From Rickettsiales bacterium UBA4311 (lineage in GTDB: Bacteria; Pseudomonadota; Alphaproteobacteria; Rickettsiales; Deianiraeaceae): 64,000 nucleotides of DNA. Every line of letters starts with the position of its first letter. The first letter of the stretch is position 1. This document shows positions 10,039 through 18,848 of the stretch, piece by piece. The translations under genes were made by a program, and so were the position numbers. Under the pieces are notes generated by a model. The model was given only the letters and a program-made list of their open reading frames with translations. It searched no databases and had not been told where the DNA came from. Where the stretch lies: positions 1 through 64,000 of the forward strand of contig DGUL01000010.1 of the NCBI GenBank assembly GCA_002394665.1, written 5' to 3'.

Positions 10039-11709
10039 TTAAATTTTTTTTAAATTTAACATTGGTCCAGTAGTTGATATTATATCTCTCATAACTGGCC
10101 CAAGAATGCCGGAAGCCGTAAAACGCCAATTATTACTTGCATCAACCTTTGGTTTTTCAAGCATCGCAAAAAATACATATTCCGGATCTGCCATTGGAGA
10201 TACTGCAACAAATGACAAAATCATTGAGTGTTTGTCGTATTTTCCGTTTTTTAATTGTATTGCCGTTCCGGTTTTTCCTCCAATATCGTATTCATCAATA
10301 TAAGCACCTCGTCCACCACCATCTGTTATTACCTGTCTCATAATGTCTTTAAATATATCAGATTGTTCATTAGTTAAATAATGATTTTTTATATTATTTT
10401 CTTCAATATTGCTCGTCTTTATAAAAGTTGCTCTTACTGGGCGATTTTTAACCAACGATGCTAAGGCAGAAACATATTGTAATGGAGAGACCGCCATTGC
10501 ATACCCGTAAGAAATGCTTGCTCTGTTTGTGGTATTCCAAATCTGCGGATATATTGGTTTTGCAATTTCAGCTATTTCAACATTTAATGGCGATAAAAGT
10601 CCAAGTTCTTTAAAGAAAGATATATGGTCTTTTGTTGAAATATCTTCCATAAGTTTTGCAAAACAAACATTTGAAGATATTCTTGTCATTTCAAATAAAT
10701 CAAGTGCTCCGCCTTTTTTGTCTCTTTCGTTTATATCGTGTATTGTATAATTTTCATCTATTTTATAAGCCTTTCTTTCGTATTTTTTGTATGGTGAAAT
10801 TCCAACTTTTAATGCCAATGCTGCAGAAAATAATTTGAAAATTGAGCCAAGTTCGTAAGTTCCGAAGCTAACGCGGTTAAATATTTCATCATTTTTACAA
10901 GAATTGTAATTGTTATAATCACAATCTGGAAGACTAACAGCTGATATTACCTCTCCAGTTTTAATTTTCATAATGATGCCAACAGCTCCCACGGATTTTG
11001 TTTCTTCCATTTTTTTTTTCATTACATCTCTGACTATATTTTGTATTTTTAAATCTACGGAGAGTTGTAGCGGTTTGTTGTTTTTTGTTTTGATGTAGGA
11101 ATTCATGCTTTTTTCTATTCCGGAAATACATTCATCGGAGCTTGTGCAATATCCTGTAATGCTGTTTGTTGAAGAATTTTGATAAAATCTTTTTTTAGAA
11201 TTTTCAAAAACCAGTCCATCAATTTCTTCATCTAAAAGTGCTTGTTTCTGTTGTATTGTAATACCTTTTTTTAAAAAAAGTTTTTTGCTTTCATCTTTTC
11301 TTGTTGTAATTCTCTCAAGTAAATTTTTTGAAACATTTGGCAAGATTTTTTGAATTTTTTGAACATTTTTATAAACATCATTCATTCTATATGGTTGCAA
11401 ATATAGTTCATATATTTCTTCATCGGAAACCAATATTTCGCCATTTCTGTCTAATATGTTCATGCGTTTAAAATTGTTTTCTGCTCCGTAGGAGTAATGT
11501 TTAAAATCGTATTGGTGGTTATTTAATATAAAAACTATCTTCACGAAAAAGATAACAATGATTGAGGTAATGAATAAAATGAGAATTGTTGCGATTTTGC
11601 TGTTATTTTTCTTTTTGAGAATAAGGGAGTTATTTTTTTTTGATGAAAAGTTTTTTAAAAATGTCCCTATTTTTAGGTAAGATGACATATTTTTTTTAGA
11701 GATTACCAT
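10039..11709 (-). CDS. ftsI: Penicillin-binding protein 3 / FtsI-type transpeptidase
   Basis: This class B PBP cross-links septal peptidoglycan in the periplasm, anchored by one N-terminal helix (about residues 40-62). The three transpeptidase motifs are visible: S289-x-x-K292 in YELGSIFK, S345-S-N347 and K479TGT. The pedestal domain lies between. Length (556 aa) is that of FtsI. The ORF overlaps the preceding CysQ-like gene by 14 bases if it starts at 11709; a second ATG at 11688 would leave a 7-base gap. It is not in a dcw cluster here but follows the phosphatase and NlpD-like genes on the same strand. Confidence 0.92.
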   Translation of the reverse strand: MVISKKNMSSYLKIGTFLKNFSSKKNNSLILKKKNNSKIATILILFITSIIVIFFVKIVFILNNHQYDFKHYSYGAENNFKRMNILDRNGEILVSDEEIYELYLQPYRMNDVYKNVQKIQKILPNVSKNLLERITTRKDESKKLFLKKGITIQQKQALLDEEIDGLVFENSKKRFYQNSSTNSITGYCTSSDECISGIEKSMNSYIKTKNNKPLQLSVDLKIQNIVRDVMKKKMEETKSVGAVGIIMKIKTGEVISAVSLPDCDYNNYNSCKNDEIFNRVSFGTYELGSIFKLFSAALALKVGISPYKKYERKAYKIDENYTIHDINERDKKGGALDLFEMTRISSNVCFAKLMEDISTKDHISFFKELGLLSPLNVEIAEIAKPIYPQIWNTTNRASISYGYAMAVSPLQYVSALASLVKNRPVRATFIKTSNIEENNIKNHYLTNEQSDIFKDIMRQVITDGGGRGAYIDEYDIGGKTGTAIQLKNGKYDKHSMILSFVAVSPMADPEYVFFAMLEKPKVDASNNWRFTASGILGPVMRDIISTTGPMLNLKKI

Positions 11710-12574
11710 TTTTATAAATTTGCCTCATTGTTTGCAATAAGTCGTCCAGCAGTTCTTGGTTATTGGCAACGAAAAAGGCACCGGAATTGAAGTTTCCGTC
11801 ATTATAAACCCTTTGGTTTTTTGTGTAAAAAAATAAGTCCATGGCTTGCAAAATTGGCAAAGACGGCAAAATGTCCCAATCTTTGCATTTGCTTGAAGTA
11901 AAAAAAGCATCAACTTCTCCATCTATTATTGAAAAAACTTTTTCCATTGCACTGCGAGGTTTGAAATCTGCTTCTGTAAGAGAATAAGTTTTTAAGCTCA
12001 TAATTCTTATTATTTCATTTACAAGTCTTTTGTTTTGAAAATTATGAACACCAATTCCTAATCTTATTTTTTTTTCATCTTCGTTTGTTATTTCTTTGTT
12101 TGTTTTTTTCTGTTTGCTATAACTTTGTAATTTTATTATTTTTGTTTTGACTTTGCGGTAAGCATTTTCTCCGTCGCCAAAAATTGTTGTTTTTTTTAGT
12201 GGACTATGTATAAAGCCAATTTTTGGTTCGTTTTTAACACAAAAAGCGAGGTTTATTGTGAAGTTTTTGCCGTTATGAAAACTTTCAGTTCCATCAATTG
12301 GGTCAAGCAAGAAAAAAAAATCATTTTTTGCTATTTCTATATTTTCTTGTTCTTCGTTTTCTTCTGATATAATTCCAACATTTCCAAATAGTCCAATTAG
12401 CTCGTCTTTTATTAGTTTTTCAGACATAACGTCAAGGTCGGTGAGTAAGCTTTTATCTGGCTTTGTTATTACATTATAATTGCCCTTTTTTTGTTCGTTG
12501 ACGATGAAATTGCCAACGTATTCCAACAGCGAGATTATATCATCTACATTATTTTTAATCGCATCCAAAAGCAT
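11696..12574 (-). CDS. Inositol monophosphatase-fold enzyme, CysQ-like
   Basis: The metal-binding signature of the IMPase superfamily is present: SEENEE (first metal glutamates), then DPIDGTE at residues 91-97, and a late CKDWDILPSLPILQ corresponding to the family WDxxA/P motif. Members hydrolyse 3'(2')-phosphoadenosine 5'-phosphate (CysQ) or inositol/sugar phosphates; the DPIDGT context with a long acidic first loop favours CysQ, but substrate specificity cannot be read with certainty. 292 aa is slightly longer than usual. It is placed between the NlpD-like gene (11 bases upstream on the same strand) and ftsI (overlapping), so one operon is likely. Confidence 0.85.
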   Translation of the reverse strand: MLLDAIKNNVDDIISLLEYVGNFIVNEQKKGNYNVITKPDKSLLTDLDVMSEKLIKDELIGLFGNVGIISEENEEQENIEIAKNDFFFLLDPIDGTESFHNGKNFTINLAFCVKNEPKIGFIHSPLKKTTIFGDGENAYRKVKTKIIKLQSYSKQKKTNKEITNEDEKKIRLGIGVHNFQNKRLVNEIIRIMSLKTYSLTEADFKPRSAMEKVFSIIDGEVDAFFTSSKCKDWDILPSLPILQAMDLFFYTKNQRVYNDGNFNSGAFFVANNQELLDDLLQTMRQIYKNGNL

Positions 12575-12585
12575 ATTTAATGGTT

Positions 12586-13371
12586 TTAATTGCTTATTTT
12601 TGTTTGTATCAGTTTTTCAGGGTCGTATGACTTTCCATTTTTTCTAATGGAGAAATATAGAATTGATCTTTTTGAATTTTTTGGTTTCGCTACGTGTGCA
12701 ATTATTTGTCCTTTTATAACTTTTTCTTTTTTTGCAATCAATGGTTCCGTATATCCATAGGCACTTATAAAGCCGTTATAGTGTTTTATTAAAATAACAT
12801 TCCCAAAGCCATCAATCGTATCATTATAAACAACTTCACCGGCCGAAACTGCTCTAACTGCCGACCCGTCTTCACAACCAATATTTACACCTTCAAGATT
12901 TCCTGTTTTGGTTTTGTATTTAAATCCCGCGATAATTGTTCCTCTTGTAGGCCATATAAATGTTGAATTACCTATAAAAGTATTATTTTCTGTCGTTGCC
13001 ACATCTTTAACATTTACCTCATCTCTTTGTTTGGTTTCATTCTTATTGCTATCTTTTTTTTCTTGTTGAGTTTTTTGAGCTTCTTCTTTTTTTTGTTCGT
13101 CATTTCTCTTGCTCTGTTCTTCTATTTTTGCGTTTTTCTTAACAATCAATTTTTGTCCTACAAATATTTTTTCGTCATTTAAATTGTTAGCTTCTAAAAT
13201 TTCTTTTTGCGTCATTCCCGTTGCGAGCGATATGCGATAAATGTTGTCCCCTGGTTGGACAATGTAAGTTTCCTTTTGGAAGTTATTTCCGAAAGAAGTG
13301 CCTGAAAAAGAGAACAACGATATGGTTGAAAATGTTAAAAAGAGGAAAAAATTATAAGAAAACAACTTCAT
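12586..13371 (-). CDS. LysM-M23 (NlpD/EnvC-like) murein hydrolase activator
   Basis: From ATG 13371 the protein has a signal peptide (MKLFSYNFFLFLTF...) and a LysM domain (about residues 38-82: YIVQPGDNIYRISLATGMTQ). A charged K/E/Q linker follows, then a C-terminal LytM/M23 domain from about residue 145. The zinc-binding residues of active M23 peptidases are missing: the GxxHxGxD site reads GVNIGCEDG and the HxH site reads LYFSI. That is the degenerate state seen in NlpD/EnvC activators, which switch on amidases rather than cut peptidoglycan themselves. It heads a likely operon with the CysQ-like gene and ftsI, fitting a role in cell separation. An upstream ATG at 13407 would spoil the signal peptide. 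Confidence 0.84.
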   Translation of the reverse strand: MKLFSYNFFLFLTFSTISLFSFSGTSFGNNFQKETYIVQPGDNIYRISLATGMTQKEILEANNLNDEKIFVGQKLIVKKNAKIEEQSKRNDEQKKEEAQKTQQEKKDSNKNETKQRDEVNVKDVATTENNTFIGNSTFIWPTRGTIIAGFKYKTKTGNLEGVNIGCEDGSAVRAVSAGEVVYNDTIDGFGNVILIKHYNGFISAYGYTEPLIAKKEKVIKGQIIAHVAKPKNSKRSILYFSIRKNGKSYDPEKLIQTKISN

Positions 13372-13463
13372 ATGCCCGCAACTTTGGATTTCACAAATAA
13401 TAATCAAGTGAATAAAATACTTGCAAAATAAAAATTCCGTTTTTCCGATTCCTTGGTTTTGTT

Positions 13464-13781
13464 GTGAGTTTGCAAAATTTGAGCGTTAAATTTTATTCGT
13501 ATAGTAGTTCTGCTCTTGATGAGGCTGTAAAAAAATTTGTTGCTTCTGTAAAAGAAGCCGGCGGTAATGTCTGTGGACCAATTCCTATGCCAAGAAAAAT
13601 AGAAAGGTTAACCGTTACTCGTTCTCCACACGTTGATAAGCACTCTATGGAACATTTTGCGAAGATTACATATACTCGTCTTGTAAGAGTTTTGAATGTT
13701 GAATCAAGCTTGATGGAGGAAGTTTCTAAAATGGAATTTCCAGCCGGTATTGGTTTAGATGTTTCTATTACAAATCGTTAA
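13464..13781 (+). CDS. rpsJ: 30S ribosomal protein S10
   Basis: S10 is a component of the 30S head and partner of NusB in antitermination. The motifs GPIPMPRKIERLTVTRSPHVDKHSM and the C-terminal MEFPAGIGLDVSI match the family, and 105 aa is normal. The start is taken as GTG 13464. S10 is normally the first gene of the S10 ribosomal-protein operon (followed by rplC), but here it is followed by a small lipoprotein gene and trxB, so it has been separated from its operon. Upstream is a short divergent region shared with the NlpD-like gene. Confidence 0.95.
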   Translation: MSLQNLSVKFYSYSSSALDEAVKKFVASVKEAGGNVCGPIPMPRKIERLTVTRSPHVDKHSMEHFAKITYTRLVRVLNVESSLMEEVSKMEFPAGIGLDVSITNR

Positions 13782-13792
13782 TTTTGTTTTTT

Positions 13793-13975
13793 GTGAAGCA
13801 TTTTTTTTTGTTGTTTATATTTGGTTTATTTCTGTCTTCTTGCTCTGTTTTTAGCAAGAAGGAGTATGATCAGCAATTAAAAAGTCCTTGTGCCGGAGCT
13901 AATGGGAGCCCTTGCGAACATATTCCTGTCAATGATTGGTGGTTGCTTGATGGCGGTCGTAATTTTATAGTGTAA
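13793..13975 (+). CDS. Small predicted lipoprotein
   Basis: A ~60-aa protein with a hydrophobic leader and a lipobox (LFLSSC) should be processed by LspA, which is encoded in this window. The mature part has SPCAGANGSPCEHIPVNDWW, with two cysteines and a proline/tryptophan motif, reminiscent of small alphaproteobacterial lipoproteins. A VirB7-like role can be imagined but is not supported by anything else here. The start is GTG 13793 (or TTG 13784). It follows rpsJ by about 11 bases and precedes a 56-codon ORF by 7 bases, so the three may be co-transcribed. Confidence 0.6.
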   Translation: MKHFFLLFIFGLFLSSCSVFSKKEYDQQLKSPCAGANGSPCEHIPVNDWWLLDGGRNFIV

Positions 13976-13982
13976 TTTCTTT

Positions 13983-14153
13983 ATGATTACTTTCCCAATG
14001 AAACATAAGAACGGACTGGGAAAGAAAGATGTTAATTTGCCAATTATTTTTGATAAGTTCGAGAGACAATACAATGTCTTGAAAGAAAAACTTGGAGTGA
14101 AAAATGAAATCAATTTGTTTTCTCCGGATAACAAGAAACGCAAAACCGAATAA
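13983..14153 (+). CDS. Small hypothetical protein, 56 aa
   Basis: An ATG-initiated ORF of 56 codons lies 7 bases after the small lipoprotein gene. The product is charged and soluble (begins MITFPMKHKNGLGKKD, ends with a KKRKTE basic tail) with no membrane segment. I do not recognise it. Support comes from its tight spacing behind two expressed-looking genes and its non-repetitive amino-acid composition. It could be a chance ORF in AT-rich DNA. Confidence 0.45.
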   Translation: MITFPMKHKNGLGKKDVNLPIIFDKFERQYNVLKEKLGVKNEINLFSPDNKKRKTE

Positions 14154-14280
14154 TTGATTGTCAATGGTGTCGACATTTCGTCTTCTTTTAATTTAAATCA
14201 TTGTTTCAATTTTCCGTTTGTTTTCTTTTTTTGTTTTACTACTCTTTGCCAATCGTTTTTTAAAAAAAAATGGATTTTTT

Positions 14281-15228
14281 TTATTTTTTCTCGCTTGCAA
14301 GTAGTCTTTCAACTTCCAAAGCACAAACGCAAGCAGTTCCGCAGGCGATAATTGCTTGTTTATGGTATTCATCTTGAACGTCTCCGCAAGCAAAAATGCC
14401 TTTAACGCTCGTTTCTTTTGTAATTGCGTCTGTTTTGATGTATCCTCGTTCATTTAATTCTAATTTACCTTGAAATAAATCACTACAAGGTTTATGTCCG
14501 ATGGCAACAAAAACGCCATCAAGTTGTATTTCTTCAACTTCACCAGTATCGTTATTTTTTAATTTTATACCATTTACAAATTTTCCCATAAAATCGCTGT
14601 CTCCAAGTATTTCCTCGGTTGTAAATGGAGTTTTTATTTGTATGTTTTCAATTTCATTTAATTGCTTTAAAAGCACTTTTTCAGCTTTAAAATTGCTATT
14701 TCTGTGTATCAAAACAACTGATTTTGCAATTTTTGACAAGTAAATTGCTTCTGATACCGCTGTATTTCCTCCGCCTATGACTGCGACATTTTTGCCTTTG
14801 TAGAAATTCCCATCGCAAACAGCACAAGCGGAAACACCAAAACCTTTATATTCTTCTTCGCCTTTTACGCCAAGCCATTTTGCTTTCGCACCTGTTGCTA
14901 CGATAATAGTGTCTGCAACGTAAATATTTCCATTGCCTTTACAGACGAAAGGTCTTTTACTTACGTCAACTTCCGTGATTACATCGTTTATTGTTTTTGC
15001 TCCGCATTTTTCAGCTTGAATTCTCATTTTTTCAGTCAACTCTCCACCTTTGATATTTTCAAAACCGGGAAAGTTTTCAACCTCGTTAGTTGTAGCTAAT
15101 TGTCCGCCAACTTCTCCGCAAATTATTATTGGTTCAAGGCCGGCTCTTCCGGTATAAATTCCAGCCGTGCAACCAGCGACGCCAGAGCCAATAATTAAAC
15201 ATTTCGTTTTGTGTTCCATATGGAACAT
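14281..15228 (-). CDS. trxB: Thioredoxin reductase
   Basis: TrxB transfers electrons from NADPH through FAD and a CxxC pair to thioredoxin. Visible are the FAD-binding LIIGSGVAGCTAGIY near the N terminus, the redox-active CAVCDG motif at about residue 135, the NADPH-binding VIGGGNTAVSEAIYL, and the C-terminal FACGDVQDEYHKQAI. Length (315 aa) is typical. The start may be 15228 or the in-frame ATG at 15219. A 16-base perfect palindrome (15212-15227) covers the two candidate start codons. The gene is divergent from folD. Confidence 0.95.
   Translation of the reverse strand: MFHMEHKTKCLIIGSGVAGCTAGIYTGRAGLEPIIICGEVGGQLATTNEVENFPGFENIKGGELTEKMRIQAEKCGAKTINDVITEVDVSKRPFVCKGNGNIYVADTIIVATGAKAKWLGVKGEEEYKGFGVSACAVCDGNFYKGKNVAVIGGGNTAVSEAIYLSKIAKSVVLIHRNSNFKAEKVLLKQLNEIENIQIKTPFTTEEILGDSDFMGKFVNGIKLKNNDTGEVEEIQLDGVFVAIGHKPCSDLFQGKLELNERGYIKTDAITKETSVKGIFACGDVQDEYHKQAIIACGTACVCALEVERLLASEKK
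15212..15227. promoter_or_regulatory. 16-bp perfect palindrome over the trxB start
   Basis: TGTTCCATATGGAACA reads identically on both strands and covers the first codons of trxB, including both candidate ATGs. It could be an operator for a dimeric regulator or an mRNA hairpin controlling trxB initiation. One perfect 16-mer palindrome per 64 kb is roughly what chance predicts, so only its location makes it notable. Confidence 0.25.
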
Positions 15229-15309
15229 CGAATTTTTTATAACATAAAAATCAAGAAAACTTGCTTTTTATAAGGTGGAAGCTTGTAGTTTGTTGTTTTT
15301 ATTCAAAAA

Positions 15310-16263
15310 ATGTCAGTTGATGATTTTGAAAAAAATAAAATAGATGGTCTTGGTTTTGCGGTTGAAATAAGAAAAAAGTTAGCTGTTGAATTGAGTGAAT
15401 TTAATAAAAAATTTGGTATTAAACCGAAAATTGCGATTGTGTTAGTTGGAAATAATACTGCCAGCGAGATTTATGTGAGACAGAAAATGAAAATTGCCAG
15501 CGAGGTTGGAATTGTTGCGGAGCTAAAAAGATTTTCAGATGATATTAAAGAAAAAGCTTTGATAGAAGAGGTTGAAAAAGTTAACGAAAACGATGAAATT
15601 TGCGGGATGATAGTTCAAATGCCTCTACCTCAACATATAGATGCGAGCAAGGTTTTATTGCATATTTTGCCGCAAAAAGATATTGACGGGCTTCATCCTT
15701 TTAATGCTGGGCTTTTAACTTGTAGTAAAAATGTTCCTTATAAAATCAATGAAGTTTTTGAAGACAATGTTGATGAAAAAATTGATAAATTTAAAGAGTT
15801 AGGAAAAACAATTCCTTTTATACCTTGTACTCCTTTGGGTTGTTTGCATTTGATTGAAGAAACACTTTTAAAAAATGGAGAAAAAATTGAAGGTAAAAAT
15901 GCGGTGATTTTTGGCAATTCTAATTTGGTCTCAAAACCAATGGCTCGTTTGCTTTTGCAGGCGGGAGCAACAACTACAACACTACATAGCAGAAGCAAAA
16001 ATTTTGACAATATAGTTGAAAATGCCGATATTATCGTGAGTGCAACGGGAAAAAAGCAGGAATTAAAAAATATCAAGAAGAGTGCAATTTTAATTGATGT
16101 AGGTATTCACAAAATTAGCGGGCAAGATGGAATTTTTGGAGATTTAGATTTTCAAGAAATAGTAAAAACAAATAGAATTACACCAGTTCCAAAAGGTGTA
16201 GGCCCTATGACGGTTGCGAGTTTAATGGTAAACGCTTTTCTTTCTGCCTTGAAAAATATTTAA
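15310..16263 (+). CDS. folD: Bifunctional methylenetetrahydrofolate dehydrogenase/cyclohydrolase
   Basis: FolD converts 5,10-methylene-THF to 10-formyl-THF in two steps, supplying formyl groups for initiator tRNA and purines. The family signatures are clear: the YVRQKMK segment with the catalytic lysine, QMPLPQHID, QKDIDGLHPFN, the NADP-binding VIFGNSNLVSKPMA, and the C-terminal PVPKGVGPMTVASLM. At 317 aa it is about 20-30 residues longer than usual because of a charged insertion around residues 145-165. It converges on the unknown gene at 16260 with stop codons overlapping by four bases. FolC in the same window acts in the same pathway. Confidence 0.95.
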   Translation: MSVDDFEKNKIDGLGFAVEIRKKLAVELSEFNKKFGIKPKIAIVLVGNNTASEIYVRQKMKIASEVGIVAELKRFSDDIKEKALIEEVEKVNENDEICGMIVQMPLPQHIDASKVLLHILPQKDIDGLHPFNAGLLTCSKNVPYKINEVFEDNVDEKIDKFKELGKTIPFIPCTPLGCLHLIEETLLKNGEKIEGKNAVIFGNSNLVSKPMARLLLQAGATTTTLHSRSKNFDNIVENADIIVSATGKKQELKNIKKSAILIDVGIHKISGQDGIFGDLDFQEIVKTNRITPVPKGVGPMTVASLMVNAFLSALKNI

Positions 16264-16925
16264 CTTTTTGCTTCGCAACAGAGATCGTTGCTTAAAGCAG
16301 TTGAGTTGAGAGTGTTGTTTGGATTATTACTATTGATTTTACTTTTGTTTTCTTTTTGCGTTGGCCTTATGTCATCTTGTCTCGCTTGCTCTATTTTAGT
16401 ATTTTTTCTTGTTATTTCTTCGGGTGAAGAATTAGCATTTCTTTCAACTATCCAGTTTTTATCAGCCTGTATTTGTGAAGCTTTAACTCTGTATCTTGTG
16501 TATTTATTTTTATTTTTCTCTATTACTTCATCTTTTTTTAGTTCCGTTAAAGTGTTCTCATCTTTAATACCAAGCACTCCTCTGTAAATTGAATAAATTG
16601 GAGGTATCATTAATGACAAAAATTTATATAATCCGCCTATTTTTTCTTTATTTAGCAAATCTTGTTCTTCTCGCGATAGTTTTTCTCCTTTATTATATTT
16701 TTCTCTTATTATTTTTTGTTTTCTACCAAGTAGTTTGTTGGCTTGATTTATGCCTCTCCAAGAGCGATACATTGCGTAAGGCCAAAATAAAATCATCAGT
16801 AAAATTCGCCAGCCAAGAATTTTTTGTTCTTTTTTTATTATTCTTTTTTCTTTTTCTGTGTGCCACCTTTGTGGCTCCGTCCTTGAAACGTAATACGCAA
16901 TATATTCTTCCTCTGTTTGCGACAT
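16260..16925 (-). CDS. Unknown basic membrane-associated protein
   Basis: I do not recognise this ~221-aa protein. It begins MSQTEEEYIAYY from ATG 16925 (an ATG at 16946 adds seven residues). It has two hydrophobic segments (around WRILLMILFWPYAMY and LYKFLSLMIPPIYSIY) separated by a basic helical stretch, and ends in a polar N/K/Q-rich tail. Such architecture is common among lineage-specific proteins of intracellular alphaproteobacteria, but no function can be read. Its stop codon shares bases with the folD stop (TTAA on opposite strands), an arrangement seen at four places in the window. Its upstream region faces lepA. Confidence 0.55.
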   Translation of the reverse strand: MSQTEEEYIAYYVSRTEPQRWHTEKEKRIIKKEQKILGWRILLMILFWPYAMYRSWRGINQANKLLGRKQKIIREKYNKGEKLSREEQDLLNKEKIGGLYKFLSLMIPPIYSIYRGVLGIKDENTLTELKKDEVIEKNKNKYTRYRVKASQIQADKNWIVERNANSSPEEITRKNTKIEQARQDDIRPTQKENKSKINSNNPNNTLNSTALSNDLCCEAKS

Positions 16926-17022
16926 ATGCTTTTTATAATAAATCATTATTTAATAATTGAAATATTTTTTATTAACTCTTTACCTTTCTTGATAAATAAA
17001 AATTTTATTTATTTGCATAAAT

Positions 17023-18831
17023 GTGGCTTATAATACTTTAAACATTCGTAATTTTTCCATTATAGCACATATAGATCACGGCAAGAGCACAGTTAGTGAT
17101 AGAATTATACAAATCTGCGGAGGGCTTCAAGACAGGGAAATGACGGAGCAAGTGCTTGATAGTATGGATATTGAAAAAGAGCGAGGAATTACGATTAAAT
17201 CACAAACGGTTCGGTTGAAATACACTGCAAAAGATGGAAAAGAATATATTTTGAACTTAATGGATACACCGGGGCACGTTGATTTTGGTTATGAAGTTAG
17301 CCGTTGTCTTTCGGCCTGCGAAGGATGTATTTTGCTTGTTGACGCAACACAGGGTGTAGAGGCTCAAACTCTTGCTAATACCTACAAAGCAATAGATGTT
17401 GGAATTGAAATAATGCCAGCACTCAACAAGATTGACCTGCCGTCTTCAAATGTAGAAAACTGCAAAAAGCAAATAGAAGAAGTTATTGGAATAGACACAG
17501 CGGATATATCGTTAGTTAGTGGCAAAACTGGCGAAGGAGTTGAAGAAATGTTGGAGAAAGTTATTGCAAAAATTCCTGCTCCACAAGGAAAGTTGGAAAA
17601 TCCGCTAAAAGCACTGCTCGTTGATGCTTGGTATGATATTTATTTGGGCGTAATTCTTCTTGTTCGCGTGCTTGACGGACAACTTAAAAAAGGGGCAAAA
17701 ATTAAAACTTTGTCAAATGGCAACGAATATACAATAGAGCAACTTGGATTTTTTACACCAAAAAAAGTTCCGTGCGATAGTATAAAAGCGGGCGAAGTTG
17801 GCTATATTTGTGCTAATTTCAAAAATGTTCAAGATTGCAACATTGGCGACACAATAGTAAGCAGTGAGGACACAGAAACAAAACCTTTGCCCGGATTTAA
17901 GAAAGTTCAGCCAGTCGTTTTTTGCGGGGTTTATCCTATTGACACAGAGGACTACAACAAACTAAAAGAAAGTTTGGCAAAATTAGCATTAAACGACAGC
18001 AGTATAAACTATGAATACGAAACCTCCGCATCACTTGGAATGGGCTTCCGTTGCGGATTTTTGGGGCTTCTTCATATGGAGGTTATACACGAAAGGTTGG
18101 AGCGTGAATTTGATTTGAATATCATAACAACTGCACCAAGTGTTGTGTATAAAGTTTATCTCCAAAGCGGAGAAGTTATAGATGTTCATAATCCAAGTGA
18201 TATGCCGGATTTGACATATGTAAATCATATTGAGGAGCCGATTGCGGAGGTTAGTATTTTGACAACGGAAGAGTATATTGGAGATTTGATAAAGTTGTGC
18301 GAAGAAAGACGTGGAAAGCAGAAAAATCTTTCGTTTAGCGGTGGAAACAGGGCGGTTATAACATATGATATTCCACTTGGAGAAATTGTTTTTGACTTCC
18401 ACGATAAATTAAAAAGTGTCAGCAGAGGCTATGCGAGTTTTGAGTGGAACATAAGCCGATACGAGGAAAGCGATATTGTAAAAGTTGATATTTTGCTAAA
18501 CGGAGAAAAAATGGATGCCCTTGCGTTGATGACACATAAAAGCAGAGCAGAAGGACGCGGACGTGCTTTGTGTTTGAAGTTGAAAGATTTGATACCTCGT
18601 CAGCAGTTTGTAATTCCAATTCAAGCGGCATTGGGCGGAAAAATCATTGCACGCGAAACCATTTCAGCATACCGCAAAGACGTGACCGCAAAATGCTACG
18701 GAGGAGATATTACCAGAAAGCGAAAACTCCTTGAAAAACAGAAAAAAGGTAAAAAAAGAATGAAGATGTGCGGAAACGTCGAAGTTCCGCAATCTGCATT
18801 CTTGGCGGTGTTAAAAATGGGAGAAGATTAG
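17023..18831 (+). CDS. lepA: Elongation factor 4 (LepA)
   Basis: LepA is a ribosome-associated GTPase involved in translation fidelity, initiation and back-translocation. The G domain shows AHIDHGKSTVSDR (G1), RGITIK (G2), DTPGHVDFGYEV (G3) and NKIDLPSS (G4). The C-terminal domain has the LepA hallmark KMCGNVEVPQSAFLAVLKM. Length (602 aa) is standard. GTG at 17023 is used; the ATG two bases earlier is in a different frame and stops quickly. The final codons are duplicated downstream at 19961-20038 behind a reverse-strand gene, so this 3' end appears to be an insertion junction. Confidence 0.96.
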   Translation: MAYNTLNIRNFSIIAHIDHGKSTVSDRIIQICGGLQDREMTEQVLDSMDIEKERGITIKSQTVRLKYTAKDGKEYILNLMDTPGHVDFGYEVSRCLSACEGCILLVDATQGVEAQTLANTYKAIDVGIEIMPALNKIDLPSSNVENCKKQIEEVIGIDTADISLVSGKTGEGVEEMLEKVIAKIPAPQGKLENPLKALLVDAWYDIYLGVILLVRVLDGQLKKGAKIKTLSNGNEYTIEQLGFFTPKKVPCDSIKAGEVGYICANFKNVQDCNIGDTIVSSEDTETKPLPGFKKVQPVVFCGVYPIDTEDYNKLKESLAKLALNDSSINYEYETSASLGMGFRCGFLGLLHMEVIHERLEREFDLNIITTAPSVVYKVYLQSGEVIDVHNPSDMPDLTYVNHIEEPIAEVSILTTEEYIGDLIKLCEERRGKQKNLSFSGGNRAVITYDIPLGEIVFDFHDKLKSVSRGYASFEWNISRYEESDIVKVDILLNGEKMDALALMTHKSRAEGRGRALCLKLKDLIPRQQFVIPIQAALGGKIIARETISAYRKDVTAKCYGGDITRKRKLLEKQKKGKKRMKMCGNVEVPQSAFLAVLKMGED

Positions 18832-18848
18832 AGATTAGAAAAAACAAT

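Noticed and set aside
13793..13975. Small lipoprotein as VirB7
   Set aside because: Size and lipobox fit, but no other T4SS gene is adjacent and the mature sequence gives no specific match.
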